From an uncultured Cyclobacteriaceae bacterium (GTDB taxonomy: Bacteria; Bacteroidota; Bacteroidia; Cytophagales; Cyclobacteriaceae), in the NCBI GenBank assembly GCA_937146645.1, contig CAKZRQ010000057.1:62001-126000 (forward strand): a stretch of DNA of 64,000 bases. The letters run 5' to 3'. The position numbers were made by a program, and so were the translations under genes. This document shows positions 1 to 9,100 of the stretch, piece after piece. Below the pieces are notes generated by a model. The model had not been told where the DNA came from. It searched no databases and saw nothing but the letters and a program-made list of their open reading frames with translations. The stretch's first letter is position 1; the number at the start of each line of letters is the position of its first letter.

Positions 1-1150
1 TCACGCTATCTGCGTAGTTGAATAGACCAAACTGAAACCCATCCACATAGCCTCCAGCGATGTTTCCAAGGATACCGGCCTGAACTCCTTTGACATTACG
101 ATTCGTGTAATTGGCTAGGGCGGTTGCCTGGAAACCATTCATATTCCCCCCGGAAATATTTAGTAGGGGTGAGGCTTGTACTCCATTCACATCCTTCAGA
201 TTAAAGTTCAAAAGTCCAGCGCCCTGGAAACCTGAGAGGGAATCGAAATTGACATTGGCTAATCCTGCTAGTTGTACCCCTTGAACTTTTCCACCCACCT
301 GATTGAAAAGCCCTGCGAGTTGAAGACCATTGACCTGACTTCGGTCAAGGTTGAATAAACCACCAATCTCAAATTTATTGGTGCCCGCAGAGTAACCTCC
401 CAGTAAATTGACCGAGTAATCGTTTACCACATTCCCAGAGAGTTTATGATTCGTGCCAACGAAGGGCAGCAAAGAAAACTGGAATTTCCGAGTAAGGGTA
501 TCTCTTACGTTTTTACTGTTTTGGACACCAATGGATTCTTTGGCCCACTGCAAGAAATCCTTCATAGGTTTAGTTAGCGTCTCAGCTGTTTCCGGCTTCA
601 GGAAAACCCTTGAAAAGGAAGACCTTTTCTGATCTACCAGAAGTGTATCTGAATACATTTCCTGGTTGATGATCAATTCAAAATTTTCGTCCGGATTCTT
701 TACTGCTATCTCGAAAAATCCGAACTCATCAGTGGTAGAGGATTTGAGGGTGATGGGATCATAAACGGTGGCATTTCGAATTCTTTCGCCGGAAGTTTCA
801 TCGACCAGATACCCACTAATTGTAATTTCTTTTTCCGGGGGAGGTGCAGGTGAAAGGATTATGTAAACTCCCTTTTGCTTGTATTTAATGCTGCCTTGAA
901 ATACGGCCTCAAGGATTTCCCTGCAAGATTCATTGGTGAAATTACCAGTGATTCTCTGACTCACATCCAAAGCTGAGGGACTATAAGAAAATACCCCGCC
1001 TACTTGCTGCGAGAGGCGATTTAGAAAGTCATCTAATCTTTCATTTTCAACTTTTATCGTGATTTCCTTTTCGAGTAGACGGTTGTCTTCTGCCCGTAGG
1101 GCAAAGCTGAATAGAGACAAAAAGATCAAAAAAAGTAAGGATTGCTTCAT
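1..1150 (-). CDS. STN-domain surface protein with GxQxAGLxN repeats (partial, 3' end off the window)
   Basis: The frame is open from the ATG at 1150 down to base 1, giving 383 residues with no stop. A signal peptide of about 20 residues (MKQSLLFLIFLSLF...) is followed by an STN-like segment (about 25-90), a carboxypeptidase-regulatory-like beta domain (about 100-160, starting EKEITISGYLVDETSGE), then from about residue 240 at least six degenerate units of about 20 residues ending in patterns such as NGLQLAGLFN, QGVQLAGLAN, NGVQASPLLN and KGVQAGILGN. It follows a FecR gene with a 10-nt gap, so it is probably the third gene of a sigma/anti-sigma/receptor operon. STN domains usually contact FecR-type anti-sigma factors from TonB receptors; here no receptor barrel is visible in the part present. 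An outer-membrane or surface location is inferred. Confidence 0.75.
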   Translation of the reverse strand, partial: MKQSLLFLIFLSLFSFALRAEDNRLLEKEITIKVENERLDDFLNRLSQQVGGVFSYSPSALDVSQRITGNFTNESCREILEAVFQGSIKYKQKGVYIILSPAPPPEKEITISGYLVDETSGERIRNATVYDPITLKSSTTDEFGFFEIAVKNPDENFELIINQEMYSDTLLVDQKRSSFSRVFLKPETAETLTKPMKDFLQWAKESIGVQNSKNVRDTLTRKFQFSLLPFVGTNHKLSGNVVNDYSVNLLGGYSAGTNKFEIGGLFNLDRSQVNGLQLAGLFNQVGGKVQGVQLAGLANVNFDSLSGFQGAGLLNFNLKDVNGVQASPLLNISGGNMNGFQATALANYTNRNVKGVQAGILGNIAGGYVDGFQFGLFNYADSV

Positions 1151-1160
1151 TCCTTCAGAT

Positions 1161-2135
1161 CTAAAAACATCCTTCTCCTGACAGGGTAATAGACTCCTCT
1201 GTTTCGCTCACTTCGAGCCCAAGAGTTTCTGAAATGATCGAAATTATATCGTCTAATTCTTCATCCTCAAAGTTCACCGTCAGGGCACATCCAGCAATAT
1301 CTCCTTCCAGAATTATCGGGATTTGATACACCTCACTAAGCTGAGCCGCAATGGTCTCTAGGCTTTGATTTTGATAGGTGAAAATTTTGGACTGATATGC
1401 CCCCACATTTTGGTCTGCGACGTCCATCTGGAATTCTCCTGTGGTCTTATTATAAATACCTTTCTCACCCGCTGCAATACTTATTCCATCCTCATCGGCT
1501 TTGTAAATGCGAACCTCTCCGGATAAAACAGAAACTTCCACCTGATCACAATCTGGATAGGCTTTCACATTAAATTCCGTTCCTATATCTTCTATGATCA
1601 GCTCCTCAACTTGCACCTGCCAATTCACTTTTTTTTCATCCGGGATCGAGACCAGGGCCTCACCACTCAGTTCTATGATTCCTATGTTTTTGCGCTCATC
1701 ATAGGTCACCTTCGATTCAGATTCTCGATTCAGAGCAAGGGTAGTCTGATCTGGAAGAGTTTGAATTTGTACCTCCGTTTTGCTAGAGAAATTGAATTCT
1801 TCGGAGGTATCTAATTGCTGGAAGAAAAGATAGGAGAGAGCAGCGATAAGAATTAATCCGGCAGCAAATTTCCATAGCCCTATAAAGGCAGATCGGCCTT
1901 CTGGTTCACTTTCAATTCTTGCTGAAACATTCTTCCATGCTTGTTGAGAATCGAACTTCTGATCCACGGCCAATTCAGCACGCTGATAAATCAAAAGTGC
2001 ATCCGCAACGTACTTTTCATTTTCTTCGGATTGTGCACGCCAATTTTCCAGTTCCTGAATTTCAGCAGGGCTGCACTCATCCGTGATGAATTTTGCGATA
2101 AGGGTCTCTATGTCAAATTCCTCTTTTTCGCTCAT
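1161..2135 (-). CDS. FecR-family anti-sigma factor
   Basis: The protein has 324 residues. A cytoplasmic N-terminus (1-83) carries the LIAKFITDECSPAEIQELENW-like anti-sigma helix region, one membrane segment spans about 84-105, and the periplasmic part contains a FecR domain (about 115-225, with GTEFNVKAY and VEVSVLSGEVRIY) and a C-terminal DUF4974/STN-like domain (about 245-320). Members of this family hold an ECF sigma factor inactive and release it on a signal from an outer-membrane partner. Its ATG overlaps the sigma gene stop by 4 nt, so the two are probably co-translated. The likely partner is the STN protein downstream. Confidence 0.92.
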   Translation of the reverse strand: MSEKEEFDIETLIAKFITDECSPAEIQELENWRAQSEENEKYVADALLIYQRAELAVDQKFDSQQAWKNVSARIESEPEGRSAFIGLWKFAAGLILIAALSYLFFQQLDTSEEFNFSSKTEVQIQTLPDQTTLALNRESESKVTYDERKNIGIIELSGEALVSIPDEKKVNWQVQVEELIIEDIGTEFNVKAYPDCDQVEVSVLSGEVRIYKADEDGISIAAGEKGIYNKTTGEFQMDVADQNVGAYQSKIFTYQNQSLETIAAQLSEVYQIPIILEGDIAGCALTVNFEDEELDDIISIISETLGLEVSETEESITLSGEGCF

Positions 2136-2713
2136 GGATCAAGAAAATTTTCCAATAGCAACAGAATCAAAGGGAGGTACTCCTTCAGTTCCTGACGCAT
2201 AATTTTTAGGGCCTTTCCCATTTGATTCTCCACGGTTTTCACCGATATATTCAGCTGAGCTGCGATTTCTTTATATTTCAATTCTTCAAATCGGCTCAAA
2301 GAAAAGACGATCCTACACTGCTCAGGTAATTTTTCCATTGCAAATCTGATCTTTTGCTCTAGCTCCCCACGGATAGCCATAGCATCGGACGCCTGTTCCA
2401 TTCCTGAACTATCCATTTTGGTTAATTCCTGGTGTTGAGATTTTACCTTTTGATGCTGGATTTCATTCAAACAGGAATTCCTGATCATTCTATACAAATA
2501 GGCTTTGGCAGAAGTCTGAATAGAAATCTCCTTTCTCTTTTCCCAGATTCTTACGAAGGAGTTTTGCACCACTTCTTCCGCGTCTTCACGATCATTGAGA
2601 AAAGAGAAAGCGTATTGGCAAAGGGGTTCATAATAGTCGTGAAACAGCATCTCCAGGGCTTTCTCGTCACCAAGTTTGATAGAATTAAAAATCTCCTGAT
2701 CTACGTTCTGCAT
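2132..2713 (-). CDS. ECF sigma factor, FecI-like
   Basis: The product is 193 residues from the ATG at 2713. A TTG seven codons upstream is possible but less likely. Region 2 is visible around FHDYYEPLCQYAF and DAEEVVQNSFVRIWEKR (core binding and -10 recognition). Region 4 follows at LPEQCRIVFSLSRFEELKYK, with the helix-turn-helix EIAAQLNISVKTVENQMGKA. It is the first gene of a sigma / FecR / STN-protein cassette and overlaps the FecR gene by 4 nt. Such factors normally activate the adjacent outer-membrane gene and often their own promoter; the regulon here cannot be read from the window. Confidence 0.93.
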   Translation of the reverse strand: MQNVDQEIFNSIKLGDEKALEMLFHDYYEPLCQYAFSFLNDREDAEEVVQNSFVRIWEKRKEISIQTSAKAYLYRMIRNSCLNEIQHQKVKSQHQELTKMDSSGMEQASDAMAIRGELEQKIRFAMEKLPEQCRIVFSLSRFEELKYKEIAAQLNISVKTVENQMGKALKIMRQELKEYLPLILLLLENFLDP

Positions 2714-2781
2714 GAAAATGTGCCGTTCCTGCAAGTTAATAGGAAAGGGGATTTATTAATAGGACAAGCGAAGCTGCTTTT

Positions 2782-2805
2782 ACCCCTATGCGGGTTCAAA
2801 AAAAA
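2782..2805 (-). promoter_or_regulatory. Candidate promoter/operator of the FecI-like operon
   Basis: On the minus strand, about 70-90 nt upstream of the sigma gene ATG, a run of T ending in TTTG is followed by AACCCGCATAGGGGTAAAA. This contains a short dyad (ACCC-N6-GGGT at 2782-2795). G-rich boxes of this general form are plausible autoregulated ECF promoters in Bacteroidota, but that assignment is inference; no consensus for this sigma factor is known from the window. Confidence 0.3.
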
Positions 2806-2826
2806 TTGAGCGGTTATGGAAAAATT

Positions 2827-3627
2827 CTATTGCTTGAAGTTTTCCACAATGAATTCAGCATTCACCTCTTTGTCCCAAGAGCTCGGTCTTTCATAATCCT
2901 GACCTGAGATCAAAACTTCTGCATTTGGGAAATCCGACTTCACTTCTGACCAGGTAATATCTTTCCAATGAGCTTTGTCCATTTCTAAAAGCTGGGTTCC
3001 TTTCAAAGGACCGGAAACCGCTCTTCCGATTAGTGGCCACCAAAGGCTTTCAGTTTCCCTGTCCCAAAACACAAATCCATCCAAACCATCCCAAACCTCC
3101 GGATCATAATATGTGTAGCCGCTTAGGGCAAAGGTCAATTCCTCACCATCGTAGTTCCTGTCATAAATGGCTCCTAGATCTGCAAGAATGCAATAAGCTG
3201 CCATGATTGGTTCTCCATCGAGCACATCGTTCACTATCTCATGACGAGTGAGATCCTTGACCGAGTATGCCTTGACATCCTGACCCTTATAAGCCACCAG
3301 AAATCGTTCATCATCCTCCCAGAGGGAATCTACCGCTTCTACGGTGGTAAATTTAGGTTCTAATAGTGCTGGGAATATTTCTCTTCCAATCCCATAATGA
3401 AACTGTTCATCTACTAATTCCAGATCGGTGACATCAAAGTGCTGGCTACTATCCTCTCCACCAAACAGCATCTTTTTACCCTCTAACTCAAAAAATTTTC
3501 CACTATCCAGAGCCGATGGTCTTTGTATTTTAATTTCTTCTTCTTGGGCCAGAGTTTGTGTGACATCTACCTTTGTTTCACAGGCTGCAAGCATTATTAT
3601 TCCTGCTATCAAATAAAAATATTTCAT
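2827..3627 (-). CDS. DUF3179-family lipoprotein
   Basis: 266 residues. The N-terminus is a short signal peptide with a lipobox ending at Cys16 (IIMLAACET). The body carries the DUF3179 pattern: an EPKF segment, a hydrophobic strand, KAYSVKDLTRHEIVNDVLDGEPI, then AAYCILADLGAIYDR, and the C-terminal FWDRETESLWWPLIGRAVSGPLKG. In many family members the CILADLG position reads CPLCGT; the lone Cys here is the remnant. Function of the family is unknown. It is 2 nt from the M20 peptidase gene upstream and probably shares its transcript. Confidence 0.8.
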   Translation of the reverse strand: MKYFYLIAGIIMLAACETKVDVTQTLAQEEEIKIQRPSALDSGKFFELEGKKMLFGGEDSSQHFDVTDLELVDEQFHYGIGREIFPALLEPKFTTVEAVDSLWEDDERFLVAYKGQDVKAYSVKDLTRHEIVNDVLDGEPIMAAYCILADLGAIYDRNYDGEELTFALSGYTYYDPEVWDGLDGFVFWDRETESLWWPLIGRAVSGPLKGTQLLEMDKAHWKDITWSEVKSDFPNAEVLISGQDYERPSSWDKEVNAEFIVENFKQ

Positions 3628-3629
3628 GG

Positions 3630-5057
3630 CTATTGGAAGTTTTTAATCAAGTGATAACAGAATTCCACTACTTCTCGGTAGTTCTCTTTTGATATTTTTT
3701 CATCTATACCGTGGAATCGGGTCAATGCGGTGGAATCCATACGGATGGGGTAAAAGCGATATACATCATCTGCGATGTCATAGAAATATCTGGCATCCGT
3801 ACCACCTCCAATCATCCCAGGTACGACCACTGACTCAGGAAATTGACTTCTGATGGTTTTTTGGAGAATTTGGAAAGCTTCTGAATCTATGCCCGAAACT
3901 GGGGAAGGGTTCGTCGCAAAACCCTTTAGCTCAACTTTTACCTTGTCGGAAACAGTTGCCTCAATATGCTCTTTCACAGATTCAATCGTTTCGCCAGGCA
4001 AAATTCTAAAGTTAACAGTGGCTTCTGCCAAAGTTGGTATAACATTATCCTTCACACCTCCTCCAATTATGGTGGGTGCTGTAGTAGTGTGCGCATTTAA
4101 TCCTTCCAGGATCATACTTTCAAAGAGCCATGGATTGGCAAAAACAACCTTTCCCAAAAATGGTAACTCCGGTCCCATAAACTCTAGCTGATCATCAAGT
4201 GGATCCACCATTCTGTAGGGCCTTTGATTTTCCTCCAAATCGACTATTGCCTGAGCCAGGATCCCGATGGTGTTTTCCCTGGGAGGTGCCGAACTATGTC
4301 CACCCCTGGTCTCTACACTAAGTTTATAGCTGGCGTAGCCTTTTTCAGATAGATTAATTACTGCGATGGTGGGTTCGATTTCTGAAACTAACCCTTCAGC
4401 AAGAAAACCTCCTTCATCGATAGCCATAGCGGCATTTACACCACTTTCTTTGAGATACTCAGCAATTAGCTTTGCTCCATTAGCCCCACCTATTTCTTCA
4501 TCATGTCCTGAAGCAATATAAATTGTTCGTTTTGGGATGAAGCCTTCAGAAATCAACTTTTCTATAGACTCAAAAACTCCAAGTAGTGTGCCTTTATCGT
4601 CTAAAGTTCCTCTTCCAATGATGTCGGTAGCAGTGATCTCCCCTGAAAAAGGTGGCGCTTCCCATTGAGAAATAGTTGGCTCATCCACTGGAACTACATC
4701 CTGGTGGGACATGAAAATGATAGGTTTTAAGGATGGATCCGATCCTGACCATTCATAAAGCAGGCTGTAAGTATTGATCTTGGTCAAGGCCAGATTTTGA
4801 TGAGCTAAAGGATAAGTCTCTTCGAGGAACCGATGGAAACCAAAAAACTCAGCAGAATCAGGTTCTATATCTTCGTTGAATGATATTGTTTCGAATTGAA
4901 TTGCCCTGGATAGATTTTCAAAAATCTGATCTGAAAAATTCACCTCTGTCAGCTTGCCGGGCTCCACTTGTTTGGAGCTGAGACTAAAGGTGTTGAATAG
5001 CAAAACTGCAGCAATAATTACTAGCAAAACCAAGAGGGCTAAGAAAAGCTTTTTCAT
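3630..5057 (-). CDS. M20-family zinc carboxypeptidase, membrane-anchored
   Basis: 475 residues with an uncleaved-looking N-terminal membrane helix (about 3-25). Zinc-site motifs of the M20 family are in order: MSHQDVVPVDE (His and Asp), GRGTLDDKG (bridging Asp), SGHDEEIGGANGA (catalytic Glu pair), AIDEGG, then the dimerisation domain with RGGHSSAPP, and a late GGGTDARYF with C-terminal FHGIDEK (last metal His). The layout matches carboxypeptidase S / PM20D1-like enzymes that hydrolyse N-acyl amino acids or dipeptides outside the cytoplasm. The substrate is not readable. It is followed closely by the DUF3179 gene. Confidence 0.88.
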   Translation of the reverse strand: MKKLFLALLVLLVIIAAVLLFNTFSLSSKQVEPGKLTEVNFSDQIFENLSRAIQFETISFNEDIEPDSAEFFGFHRFLEETYPLAHQNLALTKINTYSLLYEWSGSDPSLKPIIFMSHQDVVPVDEPTISQWEAPPFSGEITATDIIGRGTLDDKGTLLGVFESIEKLISEGFIPKRTIYIASGHDEEIGGANGAKLIAEYLKESGVNAAMAIDEGGFLAEGLVSEIEPTIAVINLSEKGYASYKLSVETRGGHSSAPPRENTIGILAQAIVDLEENQRPYRMVDPLDDQLEFMGPELPFLGKVVFANPWLFESMILEGLNAHTTTAPTIIGGGVKDNVIPTLAEATVNFRILPGETIESVKEHIEATVSDKVKVELKGFATNPSPVSGIDSEAFQILQKTIRSQFPESVVVPGMIGGGTDARYFYDIADDVYRFYPIRMDSTALTRFHGIDEKISKENYREVVEFCYHLIKNFQ

Positions 5058-5070
5058 AGTTACTGGGGTT

Positions 5071-5088
5071 TACCAGGAAAACCTGGTA
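5071..5088 (-). promoter_or_regulatory. Perfect 7-bp inverted repeat in the M20 leader
   Basis: TACCAGG-N4-CCTGGTA begins 14 nt upstream of the M20 peptidase start codon. It lacks a T tract, so it reads more like an operator or a leader hairpin near the ribosome binding region than a terminator. No regulator is identified. Confidence 0.35.
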
Positions 5089-5135
5089 AGTGAAAATAGA
5101 AAAAAAGATTAGTTAAAAATCTCAAAGTACAAAAC

Positions 5136-5159
5136 CATAGCTAGCTTATGTAAGCTATG
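5136..5159 (-). terminator. Putative terminator after the DUF5715 gene
   Basis: CATAGCT...AGCTATG with a nested AGCTTA/TAAGCT pair forms a hairpin just downstream of the stop at 5176 (minus strand) and is followed by GGTTTTG. The T tract is short, so the call is moderate. Confidence 0.4.
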
Positions 5160-5175
5160 CTAACATTTATTGTCT

Positions 5176-5895
5176 CTACCTAAAAGTGATGTGAAAGCAA
5201 TTTTGCTTTCTTTCCTTGATTGCGTAGATCTTGTTTTGCTCTTGGAAGTAACTTAGGACTTTTTCTAGTTTCTTTCGTTTTTTCCAATTCCATGACTTCT
5301 CGCCATTAAATCGGATATAGGAAATGTCAACGGAGAGTCCGTAGGAATGAGAGCTGGTCCCTTTGGTTGCATTCCTATTTCGGCGTCCCAGTTTCTTTTG
5401 TTGTTCGATGGTGCGAGTGCCCGAAGTAACCGTAAAAAATTCACCATCTCCAACGAGGGCTTCATAGGTTTGGCCAATTTCCTCTAGTACTTTTTTTGCC
5501 TCAGGGGTCAGATATGGATGGCTATGGGTAAGTTTTTCTACTTCATATCCTATTCCTGAACTGACCTCTACGAGCATTCCAGCTTCGACTAATTGAAAGA
5601 GTTGCTCATCGTCGAGGATAAGACCGGCACCCTTTTCTTCCGCAGTGGCAAGGTGTTTAGGGTAGGAGTTTTTCCTCAGTCTGGCTTTATAATCTTTTAG
5701 ATCAGGAACCTCAAAAACCTCAACCGCTTCTGGCATGAGCAGTGTTGCATTAGGTTTTTCGTCCAAGTCAAAAAGGCTGGTATAAGTATCTGCCAGTTGC
5801 TCTTTGAGCTCTGGTTGAAAATTAACCATGGCTAAGGCGCCGAGGGAAAGAAATGTTAAAAAAGAAACTGCTAGAATCAGACCAGTTTTCTTCAT
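5176..5895 (-). CDS. DUF5715 family protein, M15-like peptidase fold
   Basis: 239 residues with an N-terminal signal or anchor helix (about 5-25). The C-terminal half resembles D-Ala-D-Ala peptidases of the M15/VanY kind: TVTSGTRTIEQQKKL, then SHSYGLSVDISY, which carries the His and Asp zinc ligands, and a terminal NCFHITF with the last ligand His. A role trimming or sensing peptidoglycan in the periplasm is inferred from this fold; catalytic activity is not proven. It ends about 120 nt before the M20 gene on the same strand. Confidence 0.75.
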   Translation of the reverse strand: MKKTGLILAVSFLTFLSLGALAMVNFQPELKEQLADTYTSLFDLDEKPNATLLMPEAVEVFEVPDLKDYKARLRKNSYPKHLATAEEKGAGLILDDEQLFQLVEAGMLVEVSSGIGYEVEKLTHSHPYLTPEAKKVLEEIGQTYEALVGDGEFFTVTSGTRTIEQQKKLGRRNRNATKGTSSHSYGLSVDISYIRFNGEKSWNWKKRKKLEKVLSYFQEQNKIYAIKERKQNCFHITFR

Positions 5896-6075
5896 GGGGT
5901 GATTGAGGAATTCAGGTTTTGGATGAAGTTAAGCATTGAGATGATTCATTTCAAATTTGATTACATGGGTGTTGATTCATCTCCATGACCTAAGGAATAA
6001 CGAATATCTAAGGAAGAAGATATTTAGGATGGATTTTTTTTTGCTTACCCTCCTTGATCACCTTTTCAAAATTGA

Positions 6076-6105
6076 AAAAGCCCAGCTCCTAGGAGCTGGG
6101 CTTTT
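6076..6105 (-). terminator. Strong intrinsic terminator (perfect 15-bp arms)
   Basis: A perfect palindrome, AAAAGCCCAGCTCCT and its complement with no spacer, sits 3 nt after the stop of the permease-aminopeptidase gene. T-rich DNA follows on the minus strand. The flanking A and T runs would let it work in both directions. Confidence 0.85.
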
Positions 6106-6108
6106 GAT

Positions 6109-9100
6109 TTACTCGATTTCTACATCCACCGTATTATCATCCGGTATTCTATCAATGAGCTTGTTGAAAGGATCGATTCCAGCTTTAGCAGGTTCTCCTT
6201 TTACTCGAATAGTCATGCTCGATTCTCCTGGCTTGATTTTGTATTTGGCAACGTAAAGCGGATTCACGCGATCCTTACCTGCCTCATCCTGATCATCTTC
6301 AGCGAAGATTCCAATGTCGATATAATCGCCTTCATACTCCGCTTCAGTTTCCTTCCCGGTTTCGTCGGCATAAAGCTTCTGAGAGGTGAAATTGATGGTC
6401 ACATCATATTCGTCTTCACCAACCTTAACAGCGGTAACTTCTTCAGCTTTGTTGTTATACAAAGTGATTCGCTTCCAGGTATCATCCAGGTAATACATCA
6501 GACTATCCGGCGTAGCTTCAGCCAGGTAATTGTACAGATCCAAACTTCCTGGGAAAGGCGGCTCTTGTTTCATCCCGAGATCCTGATTGAATTTGTACAG
6601 AGCAGAATCCATAGCTTCAGGACCAATGAGATCTCTTAAGCCATAAAGGATCAGCGCTCCCTTATTGTACCATTGATAGGCTCGGTTACAGTTGATAAAG
6701 GTGTTTTCCTTTTTGGATTCATTCGACCTGCCAGATAGGTAGCGATCTAATTCGTCTGAGAGGAAGCGCTTCATGTTATCCTTTCCATACTTTCTTTCCG
6801 ATAGCATCAGGGCAGAAAATTCTGCCAAAGCTTCGGAGGTCAGGTTTGATCCTCTGGTATAGTTAGGAGTGATTTGATGCGCCCACCATTGATGTGCGAG
6901 CTCGTGTGCAGTCACATAGTACACATAGTCAAAACTATTCGGGTCAGAAAAATCTGCCACCCATCCAAAATCCTCCGAAAAGGGTACAGTATTCGGGAAA
7001 GACTGTGCAAAACCTGCATATCGGGGGAATTCCAGAATACGCATTTGCCTAAACTGGAAGTCTCCGTAGGTATCAGAGAAATACTGTAATCCATCCTGAT
7101 AGGATTCTACAAATCGATCCAAGTTATATTCATGTCCTTTTTGGTAGTAAATCTCTATGTCAATTTCTTTACCGGAGGTCATCACCGCTTTCTCTCGCAG
7201 GACCTCATAATCCGCAGAAAGAAAAGAGAAGAACATTTGAATAGGAGTGTCCTGAATGTAGTGGAAATATCTACGTCCATCTTCTTCCCATTCTCTCTGA
7301 AGATATCCTGGAGCGATAGCTATTTGATCCGGAGAAGTACTTAGTACAGCTTCGAACTGAACCAAATCTGCATCATTCACAAATAGTAGATTATTCACTC
7401 CATAAGGATCATCATGAGGAGGTAAGTCATCAGATCTCTCGGGCAACTCATATTCTCTTCTATCCTCGTCACTGCTCAATTCGTTATCAGAATCGTATCC
7501 CATAGAAGGCAGGCCGCCAGCGATAAAGCTCCCATTATAAATCAGCTCTCTGCCGAAACCCCCATTAGGAAATCCAGAATTGATAACTTCCGTTTTGAGA
7601 TTTAGCGCCAGGGTATCACCAGGCATCAGGGTTTTTGGCAGGGCCACCATTCGGTATGCGGGCTTAGTTTCCTTTTTTCCAAAAATCTGAAACTGGGGCG
7701 GCTCAAATTCGATTAGACTTCGATACCCGAGCTCTTCTCCTTCATGGAAGACTTGGAAATCTGTTAGCGAAGAACCATCGAAGAAAATCGAATCAATAGA
7801 CGTATCCGTTTTATTGGTTAGTACGATGTCTGCGTCAAACTTTGCATCTCGCTCTTCTGGATATAAGTCCGCTTTGACGTTAACAGAGATAACCTTGGGT
7901 TCAGGCATGAACTCATATTTCTTGAGCTCCTTTTCATACTTCACACTTCTGACTTTATTTTCATCAGAAGTTCTGTAGGTGTTGGTATAAGCCGTGGATC
8001 GGTAGATATATCCAAAGCAAATCACTCCAATCACCAAAAAGCCATAGGATGCTAATGAGGTTTTATTACCAAATTTACTTTTGGCACTTCTCCATCTACT
8101 TTTCCAGGAATTCTCAGCACCACGATTATAGAAAGAAGCGAAGAACAAAATCAGGAATAGTCCGATTGCTGTCCAATACACATTAAACCAAAGCAAAGGC
8201 TCCCAGAAGTGTCCCAATCCATTCATGTCACTCCAGGTGTAGCCCGGCTTGTAAGAGAAGAAGAATGCATTGAAGCCGTAGCCGGCAAAGTCTCTCAAGA
8301 CAATCATGACCACCCAAATCCCAATGGCTGCAGCATGCCCGGCAAACTTATTATTCACCACCAAGTGAACTGCAAAAACAAGCATGACCATCTGAAGATA
8401 ATCCGGAAGTGAAATTAAATAGCTATCCACTAGGTAGATTCCCAGCTCGTATTGGAAATAGCCTTTCAGCGTCTGGACAATGATTCCCACAAAGATTGGT
8501 ATGGTGGTAAGCATCACACAGATCATTGCGATCCCAGTGAATTTCGATGCAATGACCGTCATATCGTTTACCGGGAAGGCAGAATTGATCACAGCATATC
8601 CTGAGGAGCGATCTCTGTGCAAAGATTCTCCTGTAAAGAATACAATGATGATGAAGACAAAGAGATTCCAGTCAAACGTCTTAAACTCCATCAGGAACGT
8701 GGTCACTGGGAAATTTGGAACACTGTAAAGTGTGATTCCAATCCAAAAATCCAGAACCAGGAAAATCATTCCACCCAGTAAAATTGACCTGAAGTATACA
8801 TCCTTGAAGATGTTCTGAAATTCAATTCTGGACAGAGTTTTGAAGCTGCTCCACTGATAGCCTTTACCAAAATCTGTAGTGACACTGACTGGAGTCTTAG
8901 AAATGGCTTTCTTCTCGATCTTCTCAGCTTTACTCTTCTTCTGTTTGGTTTGGAAGAAGTAAGCAAAGTCGAATCGGAAGTAGGCGGCCAGGAAGAATAC
9001 CAGTCCAATTCCCGTCCACATCAATCTATTGATCAATAGATTTCCATCGATGGCTAGCAGAAACGTGTTTTGCTCATAAGGGGTCAAATATCGTGTCTGG

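Noticed and set aside
2714..2734. TTG start of the FecI-like sigma gene
   Set aside because: The ATG at 2713 gives the usual ECF N-terminus; similar TTG extensions were rejected for the genes starting at 25721, 31590, 32010, 40918, 44707 and 48424.
5957..6256. A small plus-strand frame across the terminator at 6076-6105
   Set aside because: It runs through a strong terminator and into the antisense of the aminopeptidase gene.
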